Assembly (NCBI RefSeq): GCF_023065955.2
Contig: NW_026623100.1
Location: forward strand, 14,051,001-14,115,000
Origin: Ursus arctos
Taxonomy: Eukaryota; Chordata; Mammalia; Carnivora; Ursidae
Length of the DNA: 64,000 bases
Reading direction: 5' to 3'
In this document: piece after piece, positions 48,751-60,059 of the stretch
Numbering within the stretch: position 1 is the first letter of the stretch
Layout: the number at the start of each line of letters is the position of its first letter
Notes under the pieces: generated by a model
The model's input: the letters and a program-made list of their open reading frames with translations, nothing else
Told to the model about the DNA's origin: nothing
The model's database searches: none
Position numbers and translations under genes: made by a program

Positions 48751-49924
48751 ATCTCCAAATGGTTAAGAAGCACAAAAGGATTTTGCAAATAATCTTTAGA
48801 TTGAAAACTAAACAAATAATACAAGCAGAACAGTGTCCCAGAAAGCAGGGAAGGAGCCTATTTCCAGATCCCTTCCTGGTGACACTAGGAACTAGACCAT
48901 GCACCCCGTGAAGGCAAGGCACATGTTTTGCATGTGTTTGCAAATTTGCGCTGGGTATGACGCCTGGCACATCATAGACTCTTCACTGATATTATGCAAC
49001 TGAACTGTATTGAACTTCTTGACTACACCAGCTCGTTGGTTAATGTCTTTGAAGAGTAATTGCCAATAAAACTTGTGGCTTCACCTTCAGCTCCCCAGCC
49101 CACACATTTAGGTTATTTACCTCCAGGCTGGTAGTTGCTTGCCTCAGTTTACCCATCATTGCTCTGCCTACACAGGTGCCTTTGTGAGATCTTCCTGAAC
49201 TTGTTCTCATCCTCTTAGTCCTTCACTCCCTAGGAGAGCAGAGTGTCATCTGCGGATCTAGAGACCTCACTATGATCCTCCAGAGTATTTATACAAAGGA
49301 GGTAAAATACTTTGGGTACTGATCCTACAAGCTGGAGGGGATAAAGTCAATTCTCCCTGGCTTCCACTAGCTCATTACCCACATAGTTACTACGAAACAC
49401 TTCCAGATTTTTCCCTCTCTGCCTCTGGACTCTTCCTGAGAGGGCCAGCCTGAGAAAAGCCTGACCAAAAGTAGAAACATCTCTGGTAGCTTCTTGAGTC
49501 CAGACAAATTTATCTAGGGATCTGAGTGGCGGAGAACATTCTCTGCATCATTTCAATGTTAGCATATGTGCTGCCGAAAGCAAGCACGGGGAACTTCTGG
49601 ATTTTGTGCCCAGGCTAGGCTGTAACGTACCTTTTCACAGTACCCTCTGGAGGGGCCGGCATGCACTGGGGAACTAGGAGGTATGACTGCTCAGCTCAGC
49701 TAACGTCATGGCCGTAGGCAACACTGTAAATGGAAGTATGTGAGTTTACTGTACTTTTGTGAGCTAGGAATGATCAGACTTAATGCTACACGTCAGAGAA
49801 ATACTGAGAGGATAAATGCAAATTACATACATAGAAGGGCCCTCGTGTAGATTCCAGGCAGGAAGATTATACTCTGAATTTGGAAAGGTGGTCGAAATTA
49901 GTTAGATATAGCCGAATGTGCCAG

Positions 49925-50390
49925 AAAACCCAAGGGCTTTAAATAAAATAGGTGTTTATTTTTCTTTTACATTAATGAAGTCAGGAGTAGGAAGCCTAAG
50001 GCTGGAATAGCTTCTCTGAAGTCATATAAAATTCAGGCTCCTTTTGCTTGACATTTCCACCAATGTCAGCATGCTGCCTCATGGTCCAAGGTGGCTGTGG
50101 CAGCTCCGCCATCACATCTATATTCCTGTCAGCAGGAAGGAGGAAGGGAGAAGAAAGGAATCCTCTTCCTTTAAGAACACTTCCAGAAATTTGCATACAA
50201 CACTTCCAGTTGTACTCATTAGTCAAAACTTAGTTATGTGGTACACCTATCCTCACAAGAGGCTAGAAAATGTGGTCTTTATTCTGGGCAGCCGTATGCC
50301 CAGCTACAAATTGCTGGTTCTGTTATTACGGGAGATGTGGAGACTGAGTAAAGGGGCCAAGAGCACTGTGTGTTGAGGTGGGATAGTAGA
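49925..50390. repeat. Old interspersed repeat, family unresolved
   Basis: The order TTTATTTTTCTTTTACATTA, then CATGGTCCAAGGTGGCTGTG and GCAGGAAGGAGGAAGGGAG, recurs widely in mammalian genomes as an old retroelement 3' region. I cannot name the family without a repeat library. No open frame. Confidence 0.5.
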
Positions 50391-50531
50391 GTCCGTTGCC
50401 AGAAAGAAAAGGATACTAATTAGCCTGCCAAGCACACAAAGTACTAACGAGTGTGAAGAACAATTTTTTCCTTATTTTTCCCCTTGGGTCACCTAATCAG
50501 TATGTATTTGGCTCACCTTAAGGAGGTATTA

Positions 50532-51130
50532 GGAGGTGTATTAGTCAGGGTCCTCCAGAGAAACAGAACCATGGGAGGCCTTACAAAAAATAAAGACATT
50601 TATTATGAGGAACTGACTCGTGATAATGGAGGCTGAGCAGTCCCACAGTCTGTTGTAAGTTGGAGACCCAGGAAAGTCAGTGGTTATAGTTCCAGTCCAA
50701 GCCTGAAGGCCGGAGAAGCAGGAGAACCAATGGAGGAAGTTCTGGTCCAAGGCTAAAGGCCTAGAGCCAAAAGACTGATAGTAAGTTCCAGAATAAGTCC
50801 AAAGACTGGAGAACCAGGAACACTGATGGCATAAGCCAGTCCAAAGGCAGGAAAAGACCAATGTCCCAGCTCGTGCAATAGTCAGAGAGAGAGAGAATTC
50901 TCCCTTTATTGGTCATTTTGTTCTGCTCAGGCCCTGAACAGATTAGATGATGTCCACTTATGTTGCAGAGAACGCTATGCTTTATTTGCTCTACTGATTC
51001 AAACGCAAATCACAGATACACCCAGAGATAATGTTTAATGAGGTATCTGCCCACCTTGTGTCCTGGCCGAGTTGATACACAGTGTCACTCATCACAAGTC
51101 CACACCTTGTCAACTTCCATCTCCTCAAAC
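50532..51130 (-). repeat. Old retroelement 3' end (L1M/MER class), minus strand
   Basis: The plus strand begins TAGTCAGGGTCCTCCAGAGA and continues through GGAGGCTGAGCAGTCCCACA and GAGTTGATACACAGTG. On the minus strand this is a well-known mammalian repeat ending in a CCTGACTAATAC word. Internal GGAGAACCAGGAG-type repeats are typical. The element is diverged and noncoding. Confidence 0.6.
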
Positions 51131-51403
51131 CGTACTTACTCCACAAATAAAGCCAGTAACAAGGTCATAATTCCAAACACAATACAACCATCCAGAGTGC
51201 GTGTGGAGATGCACTGACACCTTCCCTGGAAGAGGGGTAATGCCCTTGAGTAGTGTTTACTCGTCTTGATTTCCCATAACTTAAATACGATGGTGTAAAA
51301 TGAACAATCTTTCAATACTATGATATAAAGTCAATGCATCTTATGTTACATAATGAGGGAATAAGACAGGAAAATACCCAAAGATATCTGCTATGAGATA
51401 TGT

Positions 51404-51421
51404 ACACACACACACACACAC
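51404..51421. repeat. Short (CA)n repeat
   Basis: A CA run of about nine units followed by CATATACACA. Confidence 0.8.
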
Positions 51422-51599
51422 ATATACACACAAATACGTGTGTAACAAAAGGAGGAAGTACTCTTGACAATTACAACCGTCATTTCTGTAACTGATCACA
51501 CGATCATAGCTAGCTAGCATTTATAAATACCTTCATCACCCATTCTGTATTTCCTTTTCCTTCAGCAAGCACCTCAGCTGGTCATAGTTCTTTAGCTGG

Positions 51600-53900
51600 T
51601 GGGGTGGTTCTTGAAGGGTCTGGACCGTTAGTAGTCGTACCTGGTCTGGGTTGCTATAATTTTCTGCTGACCTTGATCACAGGTTATGGTAATACTAAGA
51701 GATGCCCTAAGGGATCTCCTGTTTTCCAGACATACTCTCGCTTACCTCCATTGCGGACTACAGTCCAGTTTCCCCTTGGTGGCCAGGACAAATCACCCAG
51801 CCAGCACGGTTATGTCCGTCTTTGCCTGTTGATTCAGAAGCATGCGAAGCCCAAAGTGGGCAGGTGGCAGTCTCAACTTCTGGTACAATGGAATCATCGT
51901 TGTGTCTCCTGGTAGAAGCATTTCTCCTTCTGGAGCTAAGACCTCTAGGGTAGCAGAGCATATTGTTATGGGAACAGAAAGCAAACTTTTTGCTAGTGGG
52001 TCACAAGGGATAATAGGGAGTGGTGCCCCTTCCATTTCTACCTCTTGATTCCTGGACTTTGAATTCTGGCGATAGGAGAAGCGGCACCATATACTGGAGG
52101 CTAATTCAGAGCATACACGGCTTTCTGGAGAACCTCATCCCAGCCTTGCAGGGTATTGCCACCTAACTGGTGCTTTAACTAAATCTTCAAAAGACCATTC
52201 CACCTTTCTATCAAGCTAGCTGCTTCAGGATGGTAGGGAACCCAGTCAGACCAGCAAGTTCTTTGAGTATGGGCGTATTACTGCACTTCTTTTGCTGTGG
52301 GGTGAGTTTCTTGATCAGAAACAATGCCATACACAATGCCATGACGATAGATAAGGCATTCTACAAGTCTCTGGGTGGTGGTTTTGCAAAAGCATTGCAT
52401 GCGGGGAAGACAAATCCATATCCAGAGTAAGTGTCTGTTCCAGTAAGAACACCGTCCCTTCCACGATGGAAATGGTCCAAGGTAACCAACCATCCCCTGG
52501 TAAATGGTGCCATGTCGGGGACTCAGTGTTGGTCTCTGCTGCTGGCAGATTGGCCACTCAGTGGAGGTCATAGTCAGGCTGGCTTTGGTGAGTCAAAGTC
52601 CATGTTGCTGAGCCCATGCTTGACCTCCATCCTTGTAACCCCAGCCACTTTGTTCATGAGCCCACTGGGGGCTCAGGCACAGGAAAAGAGAAAAGAGACT
52701 GACTGGTATCCACAGAACAAGTTATCTTATCTACTCCATTATTTGAATCCTCCTCTGTTGTGGGTCTTGACACGGGACACAGAGATCTTAATGTTTTCAC
52801 CCATTCAGAGAGGTCTATTCACATACCTCTTTCCTTTTTTTTTTAAGATTTTATTTATTTTATTTGACAGAGAGACATCCAGTGAGAGAGGGAACACAAG
52901 CAGGGGGAGTGGGAAAGGAAGAAGCAGGCTCCCAGCAGAGGAGCCTGATGTGGGGCTCGATCCCAGAACGCAGGGATCATGCCCTGAGCCAAAGGCAGAT
53001 GCTTAACGACTGCGCTACCCAGGCGCCCCCACATACCTCTTTCCTACACTCACCTGTCACCAATTTTCCAATTGTGTTCCTTCCAAGTCACTGACCATCT
53101 AGCCAAACCATGGACCACAGCCCATGAGTTGCTATTTAATCACATGTCTGGACATTTTTCCTTCCAAACAAAATGAACAGCCTGGTGCCCTGATCAAAGT
53201 TCTGCCCCCAGGGAGGATTTCCCTTTACCACTGTCTTTCAGGGATGCCGCAGAAAGAAGCTGCAGTGTTGCAGCTGTCTGTGTTCAGAAGGTGCCTGCTC
53301 AGGTCACATGGGAACATGAGGTGCCCCATGGTGAAGTGTTTCTTCTCAGCTAAGGCCCAGTAGCAGGCCAAAAGCTATTTCTTAAAAGGAGTGGAGTTAT
53401 CTGCAGAGGATGGCAGGGCTTCACTCTATACCTAAAGGCAGGCCTGTGCTGCCATTCTCCTATAGGAGCTTGCCAAAGTCCCCAGACATCATCCTTACCT
53501 GCCACGGACACTTCCTGCACCATCAGACCTCCTGGATCATGTAGTGCATGTCAGAGCAGCTTACATGGCAGTTTGGACCTATTGCAGAGCCTTCTCCTGT
53601 TCTGAGCCCCACTCAAAACTAGCACCTTTTCGGGTCACTCAATAAACGGGCCAGAGTAACGCATCCAAATGAGGAATATGGTGCTTCCAAAATCAGATTT
53701 TGGATGTCAATAGGTGTCATGCCTCCCTTTGGTTGGAGAAGGGGCCTGATGCAAGAATTTGTCCTTCACCTTAGAAGGCCTGCTTCTCCTCTCTGCTGTT
53801 TTATTCATTTCCCTCCCCAGTATAATGGGCCCTTCCACTTTTTACGCCATACTTTTCTTTGAAGCCCTAATTCTTCCTCCTCTTACCCTCTAGCTTTAGA
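51600..53900 (-). mobile_element. Decayed ERV-L pol relic (RNase H?, integrase, dUTPase-like)
   Basis: An ancient endogenous retrovirus-like element on the minus strand. The clearest part, about 52278-52571, translates on the minus strand into an integrase core-like stretch with CLIYRHGIVYGIVSDQETH, typical of the ERV-L group. Further 3' on that strand (about 51758-52035), two overlapping frames carry the C-terminal region with MLLPGDTTMIPL, which in ERV-L is linked to a dUTPase-like domain; the shift between frames shows a frameshift. 53040-53900 reads as the upstream reverse-transcriptase/RNase H side but keeps no frame. A Can-SINE interrupts it at 52836-53029. No LTR is recognised. It is inactive, with stops and shifts throughout. 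Confidence 0.75.
52820..53045 (-). mobile_element. Can-SINE inserted in the ERV-L relic
   Basis: A minus-strand SINE, body 52836-53029, flanked by a perfect 16-bp duplication CACATACCTCTTTCCT at 52820-52835 and 53030-53045. The host duplication lies in retroviral sequence, so the SINE is younger than the ERV relic. Confidence 0.93.
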
Positions 53901-54224
53901 TGTCGGTCATCACCTTGGCAGAGAAGATGCAGGAAGATAGTCCATCCCACAAATCTCTGCACCTTAAGTTTCTCAACTGGAAAGAAGGAGAGATAGCTCA
54001 TAGGGTTTTTCATAGCGAGGCGTGCTGAGTATTAACTGATAGCTCAGGGCTGCGATGAAACTGAGACCCAGCACCTCTTTCCTCCCTGGTAGAAGGTCAT
54101 GGTTTTGTAACCTAGTATTCACTGCAAAGCAGAGACTCTTTAGGTAGTACTGGCAGAAAGCAAGACTCACCGTCTCTAGAAATGCCTTAATTTCTCCTTC
54201 TTCTTGCTTTGACTTTCTTTTTAG

Positions 54225-56250
54225 GAAGACTTATTTTACAGAACCTTTAGGTTCATAACAAAATGAGAGGATGGTACAGATCTTCCATGCATTCCCTGCT
54301 CCCACACAGGTAGAGCTTTCCCTCATTGTCACCAGACTCGTACTTCCGTTACAACAGATGGACCTACAGTGACACATCATAATCATAGAAGTCCACGGTT
54401 TACTTCAGGGTTCACTCTTGATGTCGTACATTCTACGGGTTTGAACAAATTATGAAGACAGGTATCCACCATTATTCATCCCCCTACTTATTCAACTCAC
54501 CTACTGAAGGATATCTTGGTTGCTTTCAGGTTTTGGAATGACTTATTTGGGCAATGATGAATAAAGCTGCTATAAATATCTGTGTACAGGTTTTTGTGTG
54601 GACCTAAGTTTTCAGCTCCTCTGGGCAACATTTTGAAGAGATGTTTTCCTGGATGTAGAATCTTGGCTGACAGGTTTTACTTTCAATGCTTTGAATATGC
54701 CATCATATGGTCTTCTGGCTCATGGGCTCTGTTCATTTTTCTTCATTTTTCCTTCTCCCTGTTCCTCAGATTGGATAACTTCAATTAACCTACCTTTGAG
54801 TTGGCTGATGCTTTCTTCTGCCAAGCTCAAAATGCATTTTGAGTCTCTCTGGTGGTGTTTACATTTCAGTTACCGTCATTTGCAACTCCAGAATTTCTAT
54901 TTGGTTACTTTTTATGGTTCTAATTTCTTTATTGATACCTCTATTTGGTGACCTATTGTTCTCACGCTTTTCTTTAGTTCTTTTTTTTAAATAAACATAT
55001 TTATTTAATTATTTTTTAAAAAGTAATCTCTATACCCAATGTGGGGCTCAAACTCACAACCCCAAGATCAAGAGTGGCGTGTTCTACTGACTGAGCCAGC
55101 CAGGTGCCTGGCTTGGCTTCCTTGACTGCCTTGATCATATTTAAATTAGATGATTTAAAGTCTTTCTCTGGTAAAGTCAATGTCTAAGTCTTTTTCAGGG
55201 ACGATTTCTATTAATTGCTTTTTTTTCTGTGTTCAGGCTATCATTTCTTGTTTCTTTATGAGCCTTGTAATTTTTTCTTTTCATATTTTTTATTGTAGTA
55301 AGATACACATAACATAAAATTTATAATTTTAATCATTTTAAAGTGAACAATTCAGGGACATTAAGTATATTCACAATATTGTACGACCATCACCATTATC
55401 CATGTCCAGAACTTTTTTATCCTCCCAAACAGAAACTCTGTACCTTCATTAATATTACATGATAACTCCTCTTATCCCCTTTCCCCAGCCTAGTAACCTC
55501 TATTCTACTCCCTGTCTCTTATGAAGGTGCCTCTTCTAGATACTTCACAAAAGCGGAATCACACAATATTTGTCCTTTTGTGATTGGCCTTATTTTACTT
55601 AATATAATGTTTTCAACTTTCATCCATGCCCTGGCATGTATAAGACTTTCATTTCTTTTTATGGGTTTTCTAAATGAATACTGCATTGTATGTATGTACC
55701 ACATTTTGTTTATGTATTCATCTGTTGATGGACACTTGGGTTGTTTCCACCTTTTGACTATTGTGAGTAATGCCGCTGTGAACATTGGTATGAAAGTATC
55801 TGTTTGAGTCTCTACTTTAAATTCTTTGGGGTAGATACTTAGGAGTGGCGTTGCTGGAACACATGGTAATTCTATATTTAAGTTTTTGAGGAACCGCCAC
55901 ACTGTTTTCCACAGCTGGTATGCCATTGTACTCAAATGCACTCATTTTCTCATTTTGCATTTTCAACTGAAACCCACCAGCAAGGCACAAGGATTCTAAT
56001 TTCTCCACATCCCTACCAGTACTGTTATTTTCTGCCTTTTTTTTTTTTTGATGACAGCCATTGTAATGGGCATGAACCTTGTAGTTTTTCATTGTTATTG
56101 CTCAAAACTAAACATTTTACATATTATAATGTGGCAACTCTGGAAATCAGATTTTCCTCCTCCTCCTGGGTTTGCTATTGTTGTGTTCATTGTAGTTGTT
56201 TATTTGCTTAGTAACTGTACTAAACTAACTTAGTAAATCTGCATTCTTCC
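54225..56250 (-). mobile_element. L1M-type complex, minus strand, interrupted by an older SINE
   Basis: Successive minus-strand L1 3' segments: 54225-54980 (passing TTGATGTCGTACATTCTACG and TGAATAAAGCTGCTATAAAT on the plus strand), 55107-55290, and 55290-56250 (TACACATAACATAAAATTTA, then ATTTGTCCTTTTGTGATTGG, then AGGAACCGCCACACTGTTTT). They probably derive from two or more old insertions. Frames are short and broken; no ORF2 domain is intact. Confidence 0.7.
54981..55108 (-). mobile_element. Older carnivore tRNA-derived SINE
   Basis: It resembles the copy at 36826-36946: AAAAAGTAATCTCTATACCC, TGGGGCTCAAACTCACAACC and a head ending TGAGCCAGCCAGGTGCC. It lies within the L1 complex. A clean target duplication is not visible. 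Confidence 0.8.
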
Positions 56251-56356
56251 TCAGGTACAGTCACTGAAGTCTCTGTTTCATTAGCTTAGTGGTGAGCTAA
56301 TTTTGGGACAGGGATTTTCTTAAAAACCTGGAACCACCAAAAAGAATCTCATAGTT

Positions 56357-56452
56357 TTGGGGCACTTGGCTGGCTCAGTCAGTGGAGCAAGCAATGCTTG
56401 ATCCTGGGGTCATGAGTTCAAGCCCCACGTTGGTTGTAGAGATCACTTTTTT
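56357..56452 (+). mobile_element. Truncated older Can-SINE, plus strand
   Basis: A short copy with head GGGGCACTTGGCTGGCTCAG and CATGAGTTCAAGCCCCACGT, which is B-box-like, ending in a short A/T tail near 56452. Duplication unclear. Confidence 0.75.
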
Positions 56453-57150
56453 AAAAATCTCCCAGTCTTTATGGAGAGATTCTGTGTGCATGTTGGCTTG
56501 GTGTGCCAGCGCTCGGCCAGGAAGTCTCCAGCTCTGCCTTAGCCTTCGCCTCCTGCCTCTGCAGAGCCTCAGGCCAGCCAGAGGCAAATGCTTCCAGCCT
56601 TCTTAAGTCTTTCCTGAGTGTGTGCATCGCCCTCAGCACAGGTGTGCCCTTCTAGAACCCCAGGGATAGGATGGAGCTTCTCAAAGCCCTTATTCCCCAA
56701 AGTACCTCACTCCCCAACCTTTCCTATCAACTTGTAGGGTGGCCTATTCTTTACCCCACTGTTATCCATTGCCTCAGGCAGCAGAAACTGAAACATTTGC
56801 CTATAAATGTTTTTGGAAAATGGTCCTTGGTTGGTGGCTGTAGCAGAAGGTAAGTTCCAATTAGGCAGTCAAGATGAAGACAAATGTTCAAGTAGATTTG
56901 CCAGAAAGCCACCATACAGGTTAACTAAGGTCAGTTTGTAAGTGGGGTCCATTTTGCTCCCTCCTGTACTGGCACTGGGAATGCAGATTTTTTATGTCAA
57001 AGCTAACGATGAGCTGACGACTGAGGGGTGGGACTAGGGTAAGTTCAAATGCCATAAAGCTTGGATGTTCTTACTAAGATTCAACCATATTCTCCAATGA
57101 GGGCTCCCAGGGTTGCTTCAAGCTTTTAGTTAGTTTCCAGAGTTCTAAAA

Positions 57151-57791
57151 AATTTGCTGCTGAGGGACGCCTGGGTGGCGCAGTCAGCTGAGTGTCTGAC
57201 TCTTGGTTTTGGCTGGGGTCGTGATCTCAGGGTCATGAGATGGAGCCCCGCGTCGGACTCAGTGTTCAGCTGGAGTCTGCTTGAGACTCTCTCTCCCTCT
57301 ACTGCTGTCCCCCCCAAATAAATATATATATCTTACAAAAATTTTTTAAATGATTTTTTATTATATTATGTTAGTCACCATACAGTACATCCCTGGTTTC
57401 CAATGTAAAGTTCGATGAATCATTAGTTGCGTATAACACCCAGTGCACCATGCAATGCGTGCCCTCCTTACTACCCATCACCGGTCTATCCCATTCCCCC
57501 ACCCCCCTCCCCTCTGAGGCCCTCAGTTTGTTTCTCAGAGTCCATAGTCTCTCATGCTTCATTCCCCCTTTTGATTACCCCCCTTTCTTTATCCCTTTCT
57601 TCCCCTACCTATCTTCCTAGTTATTATGTTCCATAGATGAGAGAAATCATATGATAATTGTCTTTTTCTGCTTGACTTATTTCACTTAGCATTATCTCCT
57701 CCAGTGCCGTCCATGTTGCAGCAAATGTTGAGAATTCGTTCTTTCTGATAGCTGAGTAAAAAAAAAAAATTTTTTTTAATTTGCTGCTGAC
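57151..57791 (+). mobile_element. Compound Can-SINE plus L1-derived unit within one target duplication
   Basis: AATTTGCTGCTGA occurs at 57151-57163 and again at 57779-57791. Between them lie a plus-strand SINE (57164 to about 57345: head GGGACGCCTGGGTGGCGCAG, tail AATAAATATATATATC) and about 410 bp of what I take to be carnivore L1-derived high-copy sequence (for example TTAGTCACCATACAGTACAT and TTGCGTATAACACCCAGTGC), ending in a 12-A run at about 57758 followed by eight T. The simplest readings are retrotransposition of a chimeric transcript, or a SINE landing in the duplication of the other unit. Confidence 0.65.
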
Positions 57792-57863
57792 AGTTTCTGC
57801 CAATTTTTAATCGTGTTGCTTTTATGGAGGGAGTGAGCTTTTGGAGCTCCTTACTCTACTATT

Positions 57864-57871
57864 TTCTCTGA

Positions 57872-57909
<38 letters not shown>

Positions 57910-58109
57910 TTTTATTTATCTATTTGACAGAGATAGAGACAGCCAGTGAGAGAGGGAACACAAGCAGGGGGAGTGGGAGAGGAAGAAGCAGGCTCATAGC
58001 AGAGGAGCCTGATGTGGGGCTCGATCCCATAACGCCGGGATCACGCCCTGAGCCGAAGGCAGACGCTTAACCGCTGTGCCACCCAGGCGCCCCTTCTCTG
58101 AAGACTTTT
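57864..58109 (-). mobile_element. Young Can-SINE with 29-T tail and perfect duplication
   Basis: A minus-strand SINE, body about 57880-58093, with an uninterrupted T run at 57876-57904 (its poly-A tail) and a perfect 16-bp duplication TTCTCTGAAGACTTTT at 57864-57879 and 58094-58109. CpGs in the head are intact. Long tail plus perfect duplication indicate a very recent insertion. Confidence 0.95.
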
Positions 58110-58349
58110 GTCCCTCCTAAAGCTTACTTTAAAAATCCCAGCACAGCCGCTCAAAGACAGTAGGTTCAAATAATTGTCCTCCAGACCAGTGTTCGGTGGA
58201 ATAGTGTGAGTGCTGCCAAAGATTGATTGCCTTCGAAAGAACAACGCCCCCATCCACGCCATCCTCCCCAGTGTCCTTCTGCCAAAGATTTGAGGCTGCT
58301 CTCCACACTGATTAGATTTCCTCTGTCACTCCTGCAGAACGAGAGTCTA

Positions 58350-58440
58350 TGGAGAGTCCTTGCTCCCTTTATTGTCAGGGGAACTGAAGTTCAGAAAGTC
58401 TTGCTAACTTGCTCAAGGTTGCACAGGAACGTGAGGATAG
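58350..58440. repeat. MIR fragment
   Basis: GGGGAACTGAAGTTCAGAAA followed by AACTTGCTCAAGGTTGCACA matches the MIR core. Confidence 0.65.
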
Positions 58441-59014
58441 AGGTAGAACCCCAAATCTCCTGTCTCCCCACCTTGTGCTCTCTCTAAGGGATGAAGCTAG
58501 AGATATGTGCAGGTTGCTCTGTGCGGATGAAGCAAAATCTCATTTTTTCCTTTATGGTTAAGTGTGGGCCTCAATCGATCTCTTCCTACTCAACCTTCCT
58601 CTCCCCATTACCCTATTCCCACACACCATGAGGAAAGGATTTCTTAGGGTTCTTGAATAGGATGTTACCCCTCCTGGCTTCCAGGGAGTAAACATTTTCA
58701 CCAAAGCATTGCTTCCAGAAAAGTTCACTCTTTTAGAATTCTCTACTGGCTGCTGTGGTATGTCCCAGACAATCGTGCATGGTGGTCTGGGAGAGGATGA
58801 CCTTTCACTGCACAAGTGAGGACACAGATCCAGTCATCTGTCTACATTGGAGATGCCCTGTCTAGCCTGAACATCACATGCATCTGGTTTGCTAAATGGG
58901 CTGTTGTGTTCCAGAAGCACCTAGAATATAGTATGGACGGTGCCTGCCAGGGTTGGTGATGTTCTAGCACTGAGTGAGACTAACTTGCAGTAACAAATAG
59001 ATACCATGTGGGCT

Positions 59015-59017
<3 letters not shown>

Positions 59018-59051
<34 letters not shown>
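59018..59051. repeat. (CA)n microsatellite
   Basis: A pure CA run of about 17 units, then CATGCACGCACACAC. Confidence 0.93.
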
Positions 59052-59054
<3 letters not shown>

Positions 59055-59776
59055 CACGCACACACTTATCTCTTATTTAGTCTGGGGCATTTGCTCCAGG
59101 TTAGGGTGCGTGTACTGCTCTACCCCACCTAGGCATTTAGGGACCAAGACGAAACAGGGACTGCCATCTTTAGGGCATGACTTCCAAGCTGACTCTAGTT
59201 ATTGCCATTCTAGTGTGTGGAAAGGGAGCATGGGGAAGTACCTTTGGGAGATTTTACAGGCCAGCCCTCAAAGTGGCCCATATCATGTCTATTTATGCCC
59301 CTTGGGGGAGCACCTGTTCACAAGGTCAAGCTTAACAAAATAGGCTGATAAAGGTCATGTAGTTGGTCAGCCATACGTCAGGCTTCATTAATGAAGATGG
59401 GTAAAAACAATATTTATATCCCCACATCTAGTACTTGGCAGACGGTGGTACCCAGGAAATACTTACAGAATTGGGACAGATGAATGAGTGCATGGATAGA
59501 GAAATGAAGGAAGGAGTGAAGTAGTTCTTTCACTACATGGTTACAGAAATGTTTTCACGGCCCTCAGTATTCTGTGAGCAGTGAAAGAGGTTGCAGACCA
59601 CCCCCTGCATCCTGTGTTTCTCCAAACTCCCACAACATGTCCTTGCATCTCAGTGTGAATGCATGGGGAATAATTTTAAATGGCCCATTATAAGTAAATT
59701 CAATCAACAGAATTCTGGAACCACATTATATATTTGTGGGGAGGGAGGAGGAAGATCATGGCTATTGGTGTGAGCT

Positions 59777-59971
59777 TTTTTTTTAAAGATTATTTATTTA
59801 TTTATTTGACAGAAAGAGAGAGCCAGCGAGAGAGGGAACACAAGCAGGGGGAGTGGGAGAGGAAGAAGCAGGCTCCCAGCGGAGGAGCCTGATGTGGGGC
59901 TCGATCCCAGAACACTGGGATCACGCCCTGAGCTGAAGGCAGACGCTTAATGACTGAGCCATCCAGGCACC
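59777..59971 (-). mobile_element. Can-SINE, minus strand
   Basis: TTTAAAGATTATTTATTTAT, GAGAGCCAGCGAGAGAGGGA and a head ending TGAGCCATCCAGGCACCC. A target duplication is not obvious. The body matches the arctoid-type copies elsewhere in the window. Confidence 0.88.
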
Positions 59972-60059
59972 CAGAAACACAGAACTTCTGTAAGAGACCT
60001 TGGAAATTATCATGTCTAACCCCCTATGAATTCAGACGCAGAGTCCCCTAATATCCATT

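Larger units (their letters stand above)
48751..51599. other. Intergenic DNA with old retroelement ends
   Basis: 48751-49920 is mostly unique with no feature seen. 49925-50390 and 50532-51130 are old interspersed repeats. 51150-51600 is unique apart from a CA repeat. Frames on both strands here lie within repeats. Confidence 0.5.
58110..59776. other. Intergenic DNA
   Basis: Mostly unique. It contains a MIR-like patch (58350-58440), a CA repeat (59018-59051), and an L2/MIR-like end near 59430-59500. No gene is recognised. Confidence 0.5.

Noticed and set aside
54225..56250. Possible intact L1 with coding capacity
   Set aside because: Only 3' segments from more than one old insertion are present; frames are short and interrupted.
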